Assembly: GCA_032717465.1 (NCBI GenBank)
Contig: CM064669.1
Span: forward strand, 45,614,795-45,678,794
Reading direction: 5' to 3'
Source: Coenobita brevimanus
Lineage: Eukaryota; Arthropoda; Malacostraca; Decapoda; Coenobitidae
DNA: 64,000 nt
The notes under the pieces are model-generated. The model had not been told where the DNA came from, searched no databases, and was given only the letters and a program-made list of their open reading frames with translations. Positions 11,238 to 22,400 of this stretch are shown piece by piece; the stretch's first letter is position 1, and the number at the start of each line of letters is the position of its first letter. A program made the translations under genes and the position numbers.

Positions 11238-11931
11238 CTGTGGCACCAGCTGATCAGGGTGGTACACCCATGGAGAATGGGAATGTGGGAATGCTGGTGA
11301 TAGGGAGAACTGGTGCTCCCGTTGCACTAACTACTGGACCATCCCCCTTTGTTAACCTTTTCAGTGTGACACTCACACGGTGAGTAGACCAGCATACTCT
11401 CCCAAACACTTTCCTCTAACTATCTCATGCACAACTACATGTGCTTTACATATCACACAAAGTATCCCACTATGTACAGGGGTTGATGCCAGCAAGGGCA
11501 TGAAGCCACAAAACTTTGCCCCTGAACCTAGTGGCGGATCTATTGTGGGGAAGCATGACGAGGGGCTCCACCAGCACAGATTTTGGTGTGAGATGGGATG
11601 GGGTTCAACCTGTGCTAGAGGGTACTGGGCATTGTGGTTCCCAGGCTGCCGCTTCCGCCCAACAGAGAGGGGTCCAAACCTGGGAGTAGCACCCAATAAG
11701 GCTGCCCTATCAATGGGTACATAATGACGGGATTGTTACAGTGCCAAGGCCCACTGGGAGGGTGTCCCTGTAACTGCCCTGGCAGGGTGCCCCGCGGCCA
11801 CTGTCACTGCCACTGGTCATGGTTGGTGGGCTATGGGTCCTAGGTCCCGCGCCTAGGCTTGGGACGGTGAGGGTGGGTGGGGCCTGCGATATGTTTCTCC
11901 CCATTATTTATTTTTACCAAATTATGACTAA

Positions 11932-12483
11932 GACACCTTTCACACGAGGCCATCGGTGGCCGCAACGGCCATACCACGTTGAGTACACCGCTTCCCGTCC
12001 GATCAGCGAAGTTAAGCAACGTTGGGTCTGGTTAGTACTTGGATGGGTGACCGCCTGGGAACACCAGATGCTGTTGGCATCCCTACGTGTCAAGTGGGGT
12101 TGGTGGAGGATTAGTGCCCCTCCCTGTAAAACAATTAACTCTAAGCCGTTGGCCACCCCGTTTGGGATACATGGCGTCTGGCAATGAATGAATGAATGAA
12201 AAGCTTTCACACGAGGCCATCGGTGGCCGCAACTGGTGGACCAGTGTGAAGGGGCTGCAACTAGTGTAGCCATATGAGAGCTCCGATTTGAGAAAATGCT
12301 TTACAGTGAGTGGTAGCAACCGCCAGTGGCAGACACTAGTTGCGTGAGCGAGCCACCACCAGGAGCTGGTTGCCGGCCGGGCAACCTCAGAGGCCTTGTA
12401 TGAAGGGCTCCATTGAAAACTATGGGAGGCAACTAATTGCGGCCACTAATTGAGGCCACCGATGGCCTCATGTGAAAGAGGTC
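11932..12483. mobile_element. Harbinger-like MITE carrying a nested 5S-SINE
   Basis: TAA target duplications lie at 11929-11931 and 12484-12486. The terminal inverted repeats are GACACCTTTCACACGAGGCC on the left and GACCTCTTTCACATGAGGCC (right, reverse complement), continuing to ATCGGTGG. Without the SINE and its 30-bp duplication the element is about 285 bp. A 3-bp TWA duplication is typical of PIF/Harbinger elements. No transposase is encoded. Confidence 0.75.
11967..12203 (+). mobile_element. 5S-SINE copy 3, complete, with 30-bp target duplication
   Basis: It has the complete 5S head from GGCCATACCACGTTGAGTAC to GGAACACCAGATGCTGTTGG, then the body starting ATCCCTACGTGTCAAG and the tail GGCGTCTGGCAAT(GAAT)n. 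A perfect 30-bp target duplication lies at 11937-11966 and 12204-12233, taken from the left arm of the surrounding MITE. This is the best reference copy in the window. Confidence 0.95.
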
Positions 12484-12581
12484 TAAAAAAGATCATCATC
12501 TAAGCAAGACTAAGGAAACTAAATCACCCATGGGGATCAGAGTGGCGTCGTGGAATGTGGGAAGTTTGAGAGAGGGAAGTA

Positions 12582-13385
12582 CACTTAATCCTCGTAAACT
12601 GTGTTCATAAATAACGGATTCGTAAATCACGGTTAGGTGGCCATCAGACTGCCAGCAACCTTGAATCACTGTTGTCACGAAAATTGTGGACCTAGGCACC
12701 AAAGTGGGCCTTTTCCGAGGAGAACCGTAAACCGCGGCATTCAAACTGAAAATCGCGACCCAACAACCAATCACTAAGCGTCGCTGGTGGCTTATGTGCA
12801 TACTAATGTAGCCATGTTGTTGCCGTTCTTGTCCCGCCAGTCAGCACACTACAGACCGTTGCCGTGGAGTACAAGAGTTACTTGCCTTTTTTGTGCAACT
12901 TCCCCCCACCTCCTACCTGCCATGGCCCCTCCCGACCCCCCGATGAAGCACTCTAAGCAGTATGGCATCGAGAGGCTGCCGCAGTTGTTATACAGTCAAC
13001 GTTTGGAGCTCATTCGTCGTGCTGAGAGGGGAGAGAAGTTTTCAAAGCTGGCAAAAGAGTTTGGGAAGAACAAGTGCTGAGAGGTTCTAAGTTCTTCCCA
13101 ACACCACCTCACTCCATTCACTTAAGCAATTTCATCGTAGGATTAAGGTGAGATCCCTTAACATGGCTTATTTCTATTTAATACATGCACTGAATATTCC
13201 TAAATTTGTATGTTTGTGTTTGATGGTGCCTAGATAGGTGTAGGCAGGTTGCTGTGGGGGTGGGTTGGCCAAAGTCCAGACCCAAATTAATTTTTGACAT
13301 AAGAGTTATTATTCATAAATCACGGAATTCGTAAATCACGACAGTGGTCCAGTCCCAAATTGCCGCGATTTATGAGGATTGAGTG
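12582..13385. mobile_element. Tigger/pogo-like element (804 bp)
   Basis: TA duplications lie at 12580-12581 and 13386-13387. The termini are CACTTAATCCTCGTAAACT and, reverse complemented, CACTCAATCCTCATAAATC. Sub-terminal copies of TTCGTAAATCACG are at 12615 and 13330. It interrupts the endonuclease of LINE-A copy 2 exactly between SLREGS and VVEALS. The remaining coding is the short HTH ORF at 12922-13080. Confidence 0.8.
12922..13080 (+). pseudogene. Truncated Tigger/CENP-B-like transposase N-terminus
   Basis: The 52-residue frame begins MAPPDPPMKHSKQYGIERLP and contains LYSQRLELIRRAERGEKFSK followed by LAKEFGKNKC. This is the first helix-turn-helix of a CENP-B/Tigger transposase, normally followed by KSTISDI and a DDE domain that are missing here. 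The stop is at 13078-13080. Confidence 0.6.
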
Positions 13386-14838
13386 TACAGTAGTTGAGGC
13401 ACTTAGCAGAAGGTGGGTGGATGTGGGATGTGTGCATGAAGTCAGGTATACAGAAGGATCAGCCAGAGTGATTGCTGGAGGGATGCAAGTTTCAAGTTGT
13501 TTTGGTGGGGTAGGGCAAATGGATATGGTGGTGTGGGTGTGTTGGTTGGGGAGAAATGCGTGGATTATATCATGAATGTAATGAAAGTCAGTGAAAGAAT
13601 AATAGTAGTGAAAATTTTGTTCAGTAGGATAATGTATACATTTATGTCAGCATGCACACCACAGGCAGGCTTGGATGAGACAGAAAAGGACAGATTCTGG
13701 GATGACCTAATATGTGCAGTAAGTGGTATAGGGGATGATGAGATTGTAGTTTTGGGAGCGGACTTAAATGGTCATGTATGTCAATCAGCTAAAGGATATG
13801 AAGAAGTACATGGGGGATGTGCATATGGTACAAGAAATGAGGAAGGGGAGAGGATAGTTGAGTTTGGGGAGGCAATGAACATGACTGTGTGTAACACACA
13901 TTTTGGGAAAAGAGAGAGTAGGTTGATTACACACAAGTCTGGGGGAAACTGCAGCCAGATAGACTATTTCATGGTCAGGAGGGCAGATAGGAGGTTAGTG
14001 AGGGATGTTAAAGTTATAGGGGGCAAGAGGTGTGCGTGGCAACACAAGTTATTGATATGTGACATGGTGCTTAAGCAGCAGATGATGAAAATGAGGACCT
14101 ATGCACCTAGAAGGAAAATATGGAAGTTGAAAACCCAAGCAGTAAGGGATGCCTTCTACAGAAAGATGAAAAGAGTGGTGGATGAACTGAGAGAAGTTGA
14201 AAGAAGTGTTAATGAACACTATGAAGCCCTCAAGAACAACCTCTTGAAAGTTACAGATTCAGTGTCTGGATGGACAAGGGGTTCCCCCAAAACATCAAGT
14301 AACTTGGTAGTGGGATGAAGGTGTAGAAGCAACAGTTATGGAGAAAAGAAGGCCTTTCCCGGAGTGGAAAGAGGGTGGTAGCAGAGAGGCATACTGTACA
14401 TGGCTGCCAAGTGTAGGGCTAGAAGAGAGGTTTACAGGGCAAAGTCTGAATCTCAGAGACTTTTACTTGATAACCTGTATAGTGGGGAAAGGAAGAATAT
14501 GATGGTATATCAGATGAAGAGGGAGAATTGGGATATCATAAGAGAGCAGTGCGTAAAGAATGATGAAAGAAAGGTGGTGGTGAAAGCCTGGAGAGAACAC
14601 TAAAACCGACTGTTAAATGAAGAGATTGACTGAGATAGGGACAGTTTGGAGACAGCTGATCCAGTGTTTGGCCCTTGACCTTTGATGTTGGCTCTGTGAG
14701 CAGGGCAATAGGCAGGATGCAGGTGGGGAAGGCAATAGGTGTGTCTGGGTTGACTGCAGAATTGTTGAAAACTTCAGGAAATATAGGAGTAGGGTTTGTC
14801 ACTGATTTGATAAATATAATTATAAATGAGTGTGTTGT

Positions 14839-15056
14839 GGAGCCTAGTGGTTTAGTAGGTAATTATGGCACTCCAATCTGAATGAGCTGATGTAGGTTTA
14901 TATTCAAGGAGGGGTTGGGGTTTATTGTTCACGTAATGCCACTCAGGGATGAGAGAGGCTGGCCATTCTCATCTTAAATGTCAAGACTAATTTGCCTAGC
15001 CCAGGGCTCCTATGTTCCTCATGGGGCAACACAGGCTTTGATGATGAATGAATGAA
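14839..15056 (+). mobile_element. tRNA-derived SINE (SINE1) in LINE-A copy 2
   Basis: The head GGAGCCTAGTGGTTTAGTAG has a box-A-like TAGTGGTTTAGTAGG, and GGTTTATATTC is box-B-like. The body contains CTCATCTTAAATGTC and the tail is GATGATGAATGAATGAATG. The target duplication TGTGTTGT is at 14831-14838 and 15057-15064. Two diverged copies lie on the minus strand at 38824 and 42876. Confidence 0.75.
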
Positions 15057-16606
15057 TGTGTTGTCCCTGATGATTGGATGAAGTGTGTAATTGTAAATGT
15101 TTACTAGGGGATGGGTGATGCCCTGGAAAGAGGAAATTACAGAGCCATAATGCATTTGGACCAGATAATGAAGGTAATGGAGAGAGTTCTAGAAGGTATG
15201 ATTGGAGAAAGAGTGGATATTGATGAGATGAAGTTTGGGTTTATGCCAGGCAAAGGAACTACTGAAGCCATATTCATTGTTCGACAGCTTCAGGAAAAAT
15301 ATATAGGAAAGAAACGGGAACTGTACTTTGTTTCTGTTTATTTGGTGAAAGCCTTTGACAGAGTCCCTAGAGAGGTGGTGATGTGGGCAATGAGAAAGCC
15401 TGGGATCGAGGAGTGGCAGGTTAGGGTGGTTATGACCTCGTATGTGAGTGCTCGAACGCAGGTAAGGGTGAATGGAGTTTTGAGTGAGGAGTTTTCCGTG
15501 AATGTTGGTGTGCATCGAGGGTCAGTCTTGATCCCCTTGTTGTTTATTATGGTACCTGAAGCCCTCTCATGTGACCTCGGAAATGGATTCCCACGGGAGA
15601 TGTTTTATGCTGATGATTTGGTGTTGATTGCAGAGAATGAAAGGGAGGCAGAGGAAAGATTTAGGAAATGGAGAGATGGTATGAGGTAAATGGGCTTAAG
15701 AGTAAATGCAGATAAAACAAATGAAATGATATCTAGGGATATGGGCAGTACTCTCATAGAAGAGGGGGAATGGCCACATGCGATTTGTCACAAGGGCGTA
15801 GGAAGTTTTTCCATCTTGTGCAGTGTTTGTGATAAGTGGGTGCATGACGTAGTGGTATTAGAGGTAGACTGAAAGATAACAAAGATTTCATACGTGCGGT
15901 GTGTTGAGGAGAGCATGTGGAGATTGCCAGGCATGAAAGGATTAAACTTGCAGGTGAGTCTTTTGAGTGTGTGGAAGAGTTTTGTTATTTGGGAGACATG
16001 TCACACGCTGGAGATGGGGCTGGAGCTAGCTCTGTGGCAAGAGTGAGGAGTGGTTGGAAGAAGTTCAGGGAGCTGTTGCCTCTCCTGACACTGATAGGGC
16101 TCTCCCTTCATGCTAAGGGATCTTTGTACGTGGCACGTGTTAGGAGCGTAATGCTGTATGGTTATGAGACCAGGGCAGTAAAGGAAGAGGATAATTGCAG
16201 GCTCAAACGTACAGAAATGGCAATGATTAGGTGGATGTGCAGTGCATCCCTGAGTGCAAGGTCTCGCAGGGCTAAGTTTACAATGGAAGAGTTGAGAGGT
16301 AGGATGGGGCTGGAGTGTTTTGCTGTTGTGATGAGGAGGGGTAGTTTGAGATTTGTCTGGGTATGTCGGGAGGATAGGGGATGGTAATTAGGTGCAGAAA
16401 GTGAGAAGTGTTAATGCTGGGGGTAGGGTTGCAAAAGATAGACTGAAAAAGACCTGGGATGAGGTAACTGAGTGTGACCTCAGGGATAAGAGACTAAACA
16501 GGGATACTGTCAAAGATCGAGCAGCATGGACAGCCACAATTAGATGACCATGGCTGACACATGCAAGCATGTTGGAGCCTTCAAAAACAAAACAAAACAA
16601 AACGAA

Positions 16607-18189
16607 CACCAACTTTTTATTTTGACATTTGACTGAGTGATACTGTCTGATGTCCTCAATGCAGCTTTCTACCATCTTTGAGTTAAGGCCTATGCGACAA
16701 GGATGAGGAGGTGCTTCCATTGCCAGAGGTTTGAGCATGTCAGTCACCCCTGTCACAGAAAATTGTAGGGTCTTCCACAAGTGTATGTCAACTGTGTTTA
16801 TGACTATCATGGCAAGATTGATTGTCCAAATCACCCCTCGTGTGTGAACTGCTGTGGTGCTCATCCAGGTTCATCAACCCAATGTGGCCATTAGAAATCT
16901 GAGACAGAGATCGTATCAGTTCAAACCCTTGAGTGTCTTTCTTTTACAGAGGCAAAGGACAAGGGTCAGGGGGCTGTTCATCTGCCCTGGGGTTACCTTT
17001 GCAAAAGCCCTGCCATGCTTCCAAAAGCACAGCAGTAAAATAAAACAAATCCTATTGCTCCACCTGGCTCTGAATGCACTCAATCACTGCAGGCTTTCTA
17101 GTCAGGGGGGCCTCTGTGATGGTCACAACCAGGGGAGACCGCCTCCTCCACAGGGAGATCACCCATAAGTGGTGCTGTCTCCCCATTTCCATGTGTCCCT
17201 GCACATGGAAGGCTGCATTCACAGCACAGGCAAGGATGTCAACAGGTAGAAGCATGCTGCCATGTCGTGTGTCCTCCATGACCAACTTTAGAAGCAAGAA
17301 GGTTGCTCCTGCCCCTAGTGATGAGGTTGTTGTTCACGAAAATAATGTGGCTGCCCCTGTTAGGGCTACAACCATGAAGGCTACCAAGCCTAGACTGACC
17401 ACCATCACCAGTCACCCCTGCTTTGTCACCTTCTGATGGTAGGTGACAGCTAGAGGGAGGTTAGAGGAAACAGCAGTATGATGCTGCTGCACAAACATTA
17501 TCGGCAAAAAAGAAGCCAACTGTTGGGCCCTCTGGGTCACCATTTGCACCCACCAACAGTGGCTCCAAGCAAAGGGTCCTCCATTTAGTGAAAGATGGGG
17601 TTGCCCCAAAAGCTGACTCCAAATTATAAAAAACATTCTTAACCGTACAGTGGAACTGTAGAAGTAACTGGGAAGAGTTTCAATTGCTCTTAGCTAATAC
17701 TCATCCAGACTATGTTTGTCTGCAGGAGACTTTGTTGGGGAACCAGATATTTTTCCCATCTAGGGGATATTCTGAAAAATTCTCACCCCCACATTTTGCA
17801 GATGGTCATCAGGGCAGTTGTGCCATCTTCTGCTGCTCTGATGTGCCTTTCACATCATTCTCCCTGCAGTCTCTCCTGCAGGCAGTGGCAGTTCAGCTGC
17901 ACCTGGGAAGGAGGTACACAGTGTGTAACATTTATCTCCCACCAAATACTGTTGTCCTTTGAGAGGACCTTGATGGATTGGATTGATGCCAGCCCCAGCT
18001 GTTCATTCTCCTTGGGGATATGTACAGATGACCTCCTTTATGGGGGGATGTGATATTCAATCCATCAGGAAACTTGCTGGTGTCAGCAGTGTATGACTAG
18101 GACCTCTGTGTCCTCAACACAGGGGATCCTACACATTTACAAATACACACTGGTACCCTATGAGCTACTGACCTCATCCTGTCTTCACC
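16607..18189 (+). mobile_element. LINE-G segment 2: ORF1 zinc knuckles and endonuclease start
   Basis: It reads on from segment 1. FILTFD is followed by LNAAFYHL, then CCHC-type knuckles near 16700-16880 (CFHCQRFEHVSHPC; CVNCCGAHPGSSTQC). The APE endonuclease begins near 17640 (VQWNCRSNWEEFQLLLANTH, then PDYVCLQETLL) and continues to TGDPTHLQIHTG near 18150. It stops at about 18189. The expected continuation LLDFIWHVSDDFHGRGYDPV appears at 27475. Several stops are present. Confidence 0.75.
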
Positions 18190-18437
18190 TGACTTGTTTT
18201 CATTTCGTTTTCATTTTAAAAGGCTCCAACATGCTTGCGTGTGTCGACCTTGGTCACCTAATGGCGGCTCTCCATGCTGCACGATCCATTGCAGCCTCCC
18301 TGTTCAGTCCCTTAACCCTGAGGTCACACTTAATGACCTCGTCCCACGTCTTTCTCTGTCTACCCCTCGTAACCCCACCCCCAATATTAACACTTCTCAC
18401 CTTTCTCACCCAATTACCATCCCCCATCCTCTCCACA
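18190..18437 (-). mobile_element. LINE-A 3'-end piece
   Basis: The minus strand encodes WVRKVRSVNIGGGVTRGRQR, then KTWDEVIKCDLRVKGLNREA and ends MDRAAWRAAIR, followed by the LINE-A 3' tail (GTTGGAGCCTTTTAAAATG). Its upstream side is cut at CTCTCCACAT, where the poly(A) end of LINE-D begins. It may be the 3' end of a LINE-A copy whose other half lies at 25425-27474. Confidence 0.75.
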
Positions 18438-19693
18438 TTTTTTTTTTTTTTTTTTATGCGAGGAAGAAGGAACCAAAGGCCATGAGCCCGCAGTAACAGT
18501 TCCCTCCAAGAGAAAATCAAAATACAACAGAGAACCAAATTCAAGATCCGATCATTTTGAGATGCCTGGACACACTACGTTTGAAAGACTGGAGATCATA
18601 GGCAGCAGGAAATACAGACAGAGGGAGACAGTTCCAGAGCTGACCTGTTGCATAAATGAAAGACTGGGAGTAACGGTTAACTCTTGCATTAGAGAGCTGG
18701 ACAGAAAAGGGATGAGAGTTTGCTGCCAGATGGGTGCTACGCGCCCGTCGTAGAGGTGGAGGAATGCAAGCAGACAGTTCAGAGGAGCAGTGACCATTAA
18801 AGTAGCGATAGAAAAGAGATAAAGATGCAACAGTGCGGCGAAGAGACAGAGGTTGAAGGGAGTCAGTAAGAGGAGGAGAGTTAATGAGACGAAAAGCCTT
18901 TGACTCCACCCTATTGAGAAGAGATGTATGTGGGGAGCCTCCCCACACATAAGAGTTGTACTCCACACAGGGGCGGATAAAACCCCTGTATAGAGTCAAC
19001 AATTGTGCAGGGGTAAAGAAAGAGCGGAGTCGGCTTAGCACACCCAATCTCTTGGAAGCAGATTTTACAAGAGATGTAATATGATCTTTCCAAGATAAGT
19101 CCCGAGTAAATGAAACCCCAAGCATGTTCAAGGATGATGCAGGATTAAGCTGAATATTATTAAACATTAGTGGGTATACCTGTGGAAGATTTTGTCGGGT
19201 TGATAGGTGTAAGAACCGAGTCTTAGATGCATTAAAGACAACCATATTATTTTTACCCCAGTCAGAGATATAAGCCAAGTCAGACATTAGGTGTGCCATA
19301 GCCTCATCCCTTGTTTCTTGAAGTAACTGTTGAGATGGGCGTTGCGGGAACCGAATGGAAAGGTGAAGGGTGGAGTCATCAGCGTATGAGTGGATAGGGT
19401 TAGATGTACAGCTTAGAAGATCATTGATGAATAAAAGGAAGAGAGATGGTGATAGGACAGAGCCCTGAGGAACGCCACTGTCGATAGATCTAGGAGAAGA
19501 ACGATGGCCGTCTACAACAGCGGCTATAGAACGACCAGAAAGGAAGCTAGCGATGAAGGCACAGATAGAAGGATAGAAACTGTAGGAGGGCAGTTTGGAA
19601 ATTAAAGATTTATGCCAGACTCGATCGAAAGCCTTTGAGATGTCAAGTGCAATGGCAAAGCTTTCGCCAAAGTCCCGAAAGGAGGATGACCAG
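18438..19693 (-). mobile_element. LINE-D copy 1, 3' half
   Basis: The minus strand runs from the LTR-element junction at 19693 to the poly(A) end (T run at 18439-18457). It holds the rest of RT: ALDISKAFDRVWHKSLISKL, DSGVPQGSVLSPSLF, SYADDSTLHLSIRF. The C-terminal part GFIRPCVEYNSYVWGGSPHT and NRVESKAFRLINSPP follows, ending FKRSVSRHLKMIGS with the stop at 18541. The frame is open throughout from 19689 to 18541. With 23534-25390 it makes one long ORF split only by the LTR element. Confidence 0.9.
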
Positions 19694-20146
19694 TGTGGTA
19701 AGACTACATATTATATTTACAAATCATAATAGATAGATAGATAAATAGATAGATAGAAGCAGGGAGTCAGATGATGAGAAGGTGTTGTGTCTGCGAGAAT
19801 CGAGCAATGCTAAACATGCTTACACTGAGGAAAGCTGACGACAGCGGTCAGTAAGGAGATGATGCAATTAGCTGTCAGCAGTCCTCTCGTGAACAAAGAC
19901 CTAGTCCATCCACGAGGAACACACGTGACACACCCCTGCTACACCAGAATTTAGGAAAGAGAGCTCAGACGGAGATTAGCCACAGAACAGGCAAGAGAGA
20001 AGTAGACAGGCCTCAGAGGAGGCAGGTCGAAGGGGAGCAGGGCTTAGCAACTCAGAGAGAGAGAGAGAGAGAGAGGGAGCGAGACTCTATATTCCGCTCT
20101 GTGTGAGAGACTTGTTAATATTCCCAAGACAAATGTCATTTATGAC
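19694..20146 (+). repeat. 5' LTR (453 bp, deleted relative to the 3' LTR)
   Basis: The first ~330 bp differ from the 3' LTR at only one position that I see (T versus C near 19848). The next ~80 bp are strongly diverged. Then about 140 bp present in the 3' LTR, including TATAAA, are missing between two ACAAAT sequences. (GATA)n lies at 19731-19756. Confidence 0.9.
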
Positions 20147-20148
20147 AT

Positions 20149-20166
20149 TTGGTAGCAGCGAACGTA
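20149..20166 (+). promoter_or_regulatory. Candidate primer-binding site of the LTR element
   Basis: TGGTAGCAGCGAACGTAT begins two bases after the 5' LTR. TGG complements the CCA end of a tRNA. I cannot name the tRNA from sequence alone. Confidence 0.5.
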
Positions 20167-21311
20167 TTCGAACCTCGTCTACGAATCAACATTAAATTCC
20201 TACAAAATATCAAGATTGAAAACAAGAATATCTCTCTCAACCAACAACACAACCAGCTCCTGATGCTTCTCTCCATCCAGCCCCCTCCGTCTCCCAGATC
20301 ATCATGCTGATGCAGAGGTCAAGAGATCACACGATGCCTTGCAAGTAGCTTAACGACAGACCAGCAAATCTGCGGACATCGTCTCCGAATTAAAAGCAAA
20401 TTTCTACAAAAGCAACCGAGACTCTACAAGATTAGCTTCAGTTCTACATTGAATCCTACAAAATGCAGCCTACAATGCAAATAGTCTACAAGTCTACAAA
20501 AAACTCTATAATCTTCACGTAACTTCAAGCAGCAACAAGAAGAATATAAAACAAAGCAAGTAAAGAAGAGGAAAAAGGACCACAAATACCTCGAGGAAGA
20601 ACAACAAAACAAACGAAGAGTGAGACACGACTCATAACCACCAGACCTCACCCTCCTCTCTCTGCTACATCCACTCAACCCCCAACGCTTACGCAGGAGT
20701 GCAGAGGTCAATACACGCAGCAAAACACCAAGTCCATATTTACAACTCATCTTACTCACTCGTCTTCACTCAAGTTACTCATCGCTACTCATTCACTCAC
20801 CACAGCTACCAGTGTGGGAAGCCGACGTCACCCTGTGCTGAGACGACAACATGTTAATCAACCCGCGAAGGACAACGCTATCACCACGTGCAACACCACT
20901 CACACCATTTCCACCACGGTAAAAATTAGTGAGTTACATAGTTACTTCATTCATACAATTCACAGTGATAGACAATAAGCTTCCGCACAAACATATAAAA
21001 CGTGCTGTATAGTTACTGCTTAAATACACATACTTACTTCAGTTATCAGCATAACTCAAACATTAAATAATCACCAACAATAAATATAACATTTATTTAC
21101 TACCAACGAGTATTACCATTTATACCTACATAAAATACGTGTTTCATACATACAGCTATACATTATTACATCTACAAAGTAATAAAGAAAATATACCATC
21201 ACAGTTACTCAGTGAGCGATTAAAAGAACTGTGTTAAAAATTTATTAATTAAAGCTACCTAGTGGAAACAGACAAATTAAGTTACAAGGTAAACTAGAGA
21301 AAAGAAAAAAA

Positions 21312-21446
21312 ATGGACAACACAAATGACGTTAGCAAGAGTGAACATCTTCAACACAATCGTGAAGACAATGATTTCCACACAGTGCTGACACACATATT
21401 ACCCACGATAGGTACAGGTGAACAATTGGTCAGTGTGTATAGTTAA
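21312..21446 (+). CDS. Small ORF (44 aa) in the LTR element, unknown
   Basis: It starts at an ATG in AAAAAAATGGACAAC and encodes MDNTNDVSKSEHLQHNREDN, then DFHTVLTHILPTIGTGEQLV and SVYS. It is acidic, lacks recognisable domains and sits where a Gag protein would begin, so it may be a Gag remnant. It could also be spurious. Confidence 0.3.
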   Translation: MDNTNDVSKSEHLQHNREDNDFHTVLTHILPTIGTGEQLVSVYS

Positions 21447-21900
21447 TACTGTATATAGTGTATATATTTTTTATATAAAATAACAAAATATGGGACTATA
21501 TAATATCATTTTCAATAATATCTGTGCAATATAAACTAAACTTTAAAAAAAAAGTACCCCAAGGAAATTAGCCAGTAATTATGCAACCATGAACATGGAA
21601 AAGCGTACCCAAGCGAAGAAAAACAAACTATAGAAAATCAATACATACAAAAAAAAAAAAAAGAAAAAAGAAAGAAAGAAAAAGTAAGAAAGAAAAAAGA
21701 GAAATAGAGTAAGATCACATAACAAACAAATGAAAATAAGTGTAAGTGTTACTACATAAGTCAAAATACCACATAAACTACAAACAAAAAAGCAAATTGT
21801 TGTCTCCACAAACAAGTGGCACGACACATCATCACTATCATCGACCGCAGCATATGTTAGGACTACAATTATTACAATTATGTAACTCCATATTATAATT

Positions 21901-22113
21901 ATGTAACGACAAACGATTGCATTATGTTACACTAACTACAATTATGTAACTACAAATGATATGTAACAATTATGTAACGACAAACGATTGCATTATGTTA
22001 CACTAACTACAATTATGTACCTACAAACGATATGTAACAATTATGTAACGACAAACGATTGCATTATGTTACACTTTGCCAATTATGTAACAGTTGCATT
22101 AACAAGATGTAAC
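21901..22113 (+). repeat. 71-bp tandem repeat, 3 units
   Basis: ATGTAACGACAAACGATTGC starts at 21901, 21972 and 22043, exactly 71 bp apart. The third unit is cut short. The units are rich in TTATGTAAC and its inverse GTTACATAA. Confidence 0.9.
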
Positions 22114-22130
22114 TTTTATGTAACTTTAAG

Positions 22131-22400
22131 TACAATTATGTAACTACAAACAATATGTACCATTTATGTAACAGTTACATTAACAAGATGTAACTTTTAT
22201 GTAACTTTAAGTACAATTATGTAACTACAAACAATATGTACCATTTATGTAACAGTTACATTAACAAGATGTAACTTTTATGTAACTTTAAGTACAATTA
22301 TGTAACTACAAACAATATGTACCATTATGTAACAGTTGCATTAACAAGATGTAACTTTATGTAACTTTAACTACAATTATAAGGCCAAGACACTTATAAC
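22131..22400 (+). repeat. 81-bp tandem repeat, about 3.3 units
   Basis: TACAATTATGTAACTACAAA starts at 22131, 22212 and 22293 (81-bp period), and a degenerate start is at 22372. It shares the TTATGTAAC motif with the 71-bp array, so both arrays derive from a common AT-rich word. Confidence 0.9.

Larger units (their letters stand above)
11238..16606 (+). mobile_element. LINE-A copy 2, essentially full length, inserted in LINE-G
   Basis: 11238-12530 is a long non-coding 5' region. The endonuclease starts at about 12535 (VASWNVGSLREGS) and is split by the Tigger-like element at 12582-13385. It resumes with VVEALSRRWVDVGCVHEVRY. 13660-14310 carries LGADLNGHV and GNCSQIDYFMV. 14400-14830 is the pre-RT region, split by a tRNA-SINE (14839-15056). 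RT is at 15111-15689 (FVSVYLVKAFDRVP, HRGSVL, FYADDLVLIAEN). The PHD-like finger is at 15770-15910. The C-terminal domain is at 15917-16387 and the 3' end is an (AAAAC)n-like tail near 16575-16600. LINE-G coding resumes immediately after. Frameshifts make it inactive. Confidence 0.8.

Noticed and set aside
11967..12203. Functional 5S rRNA genes at 1098, 1381, 11967 and 52516
   Set aside because: All copies carry a non-5S body, a microsatellite tail and target duplications, and two lack 5' bases or have substitutions. They are SINEs, not 5S genes.
21901..22400. CRISPR-like array
   Set aside because: The units are contiguous tandem repeats without unique spacers, inside an LTR element in a eukaryotic genome.
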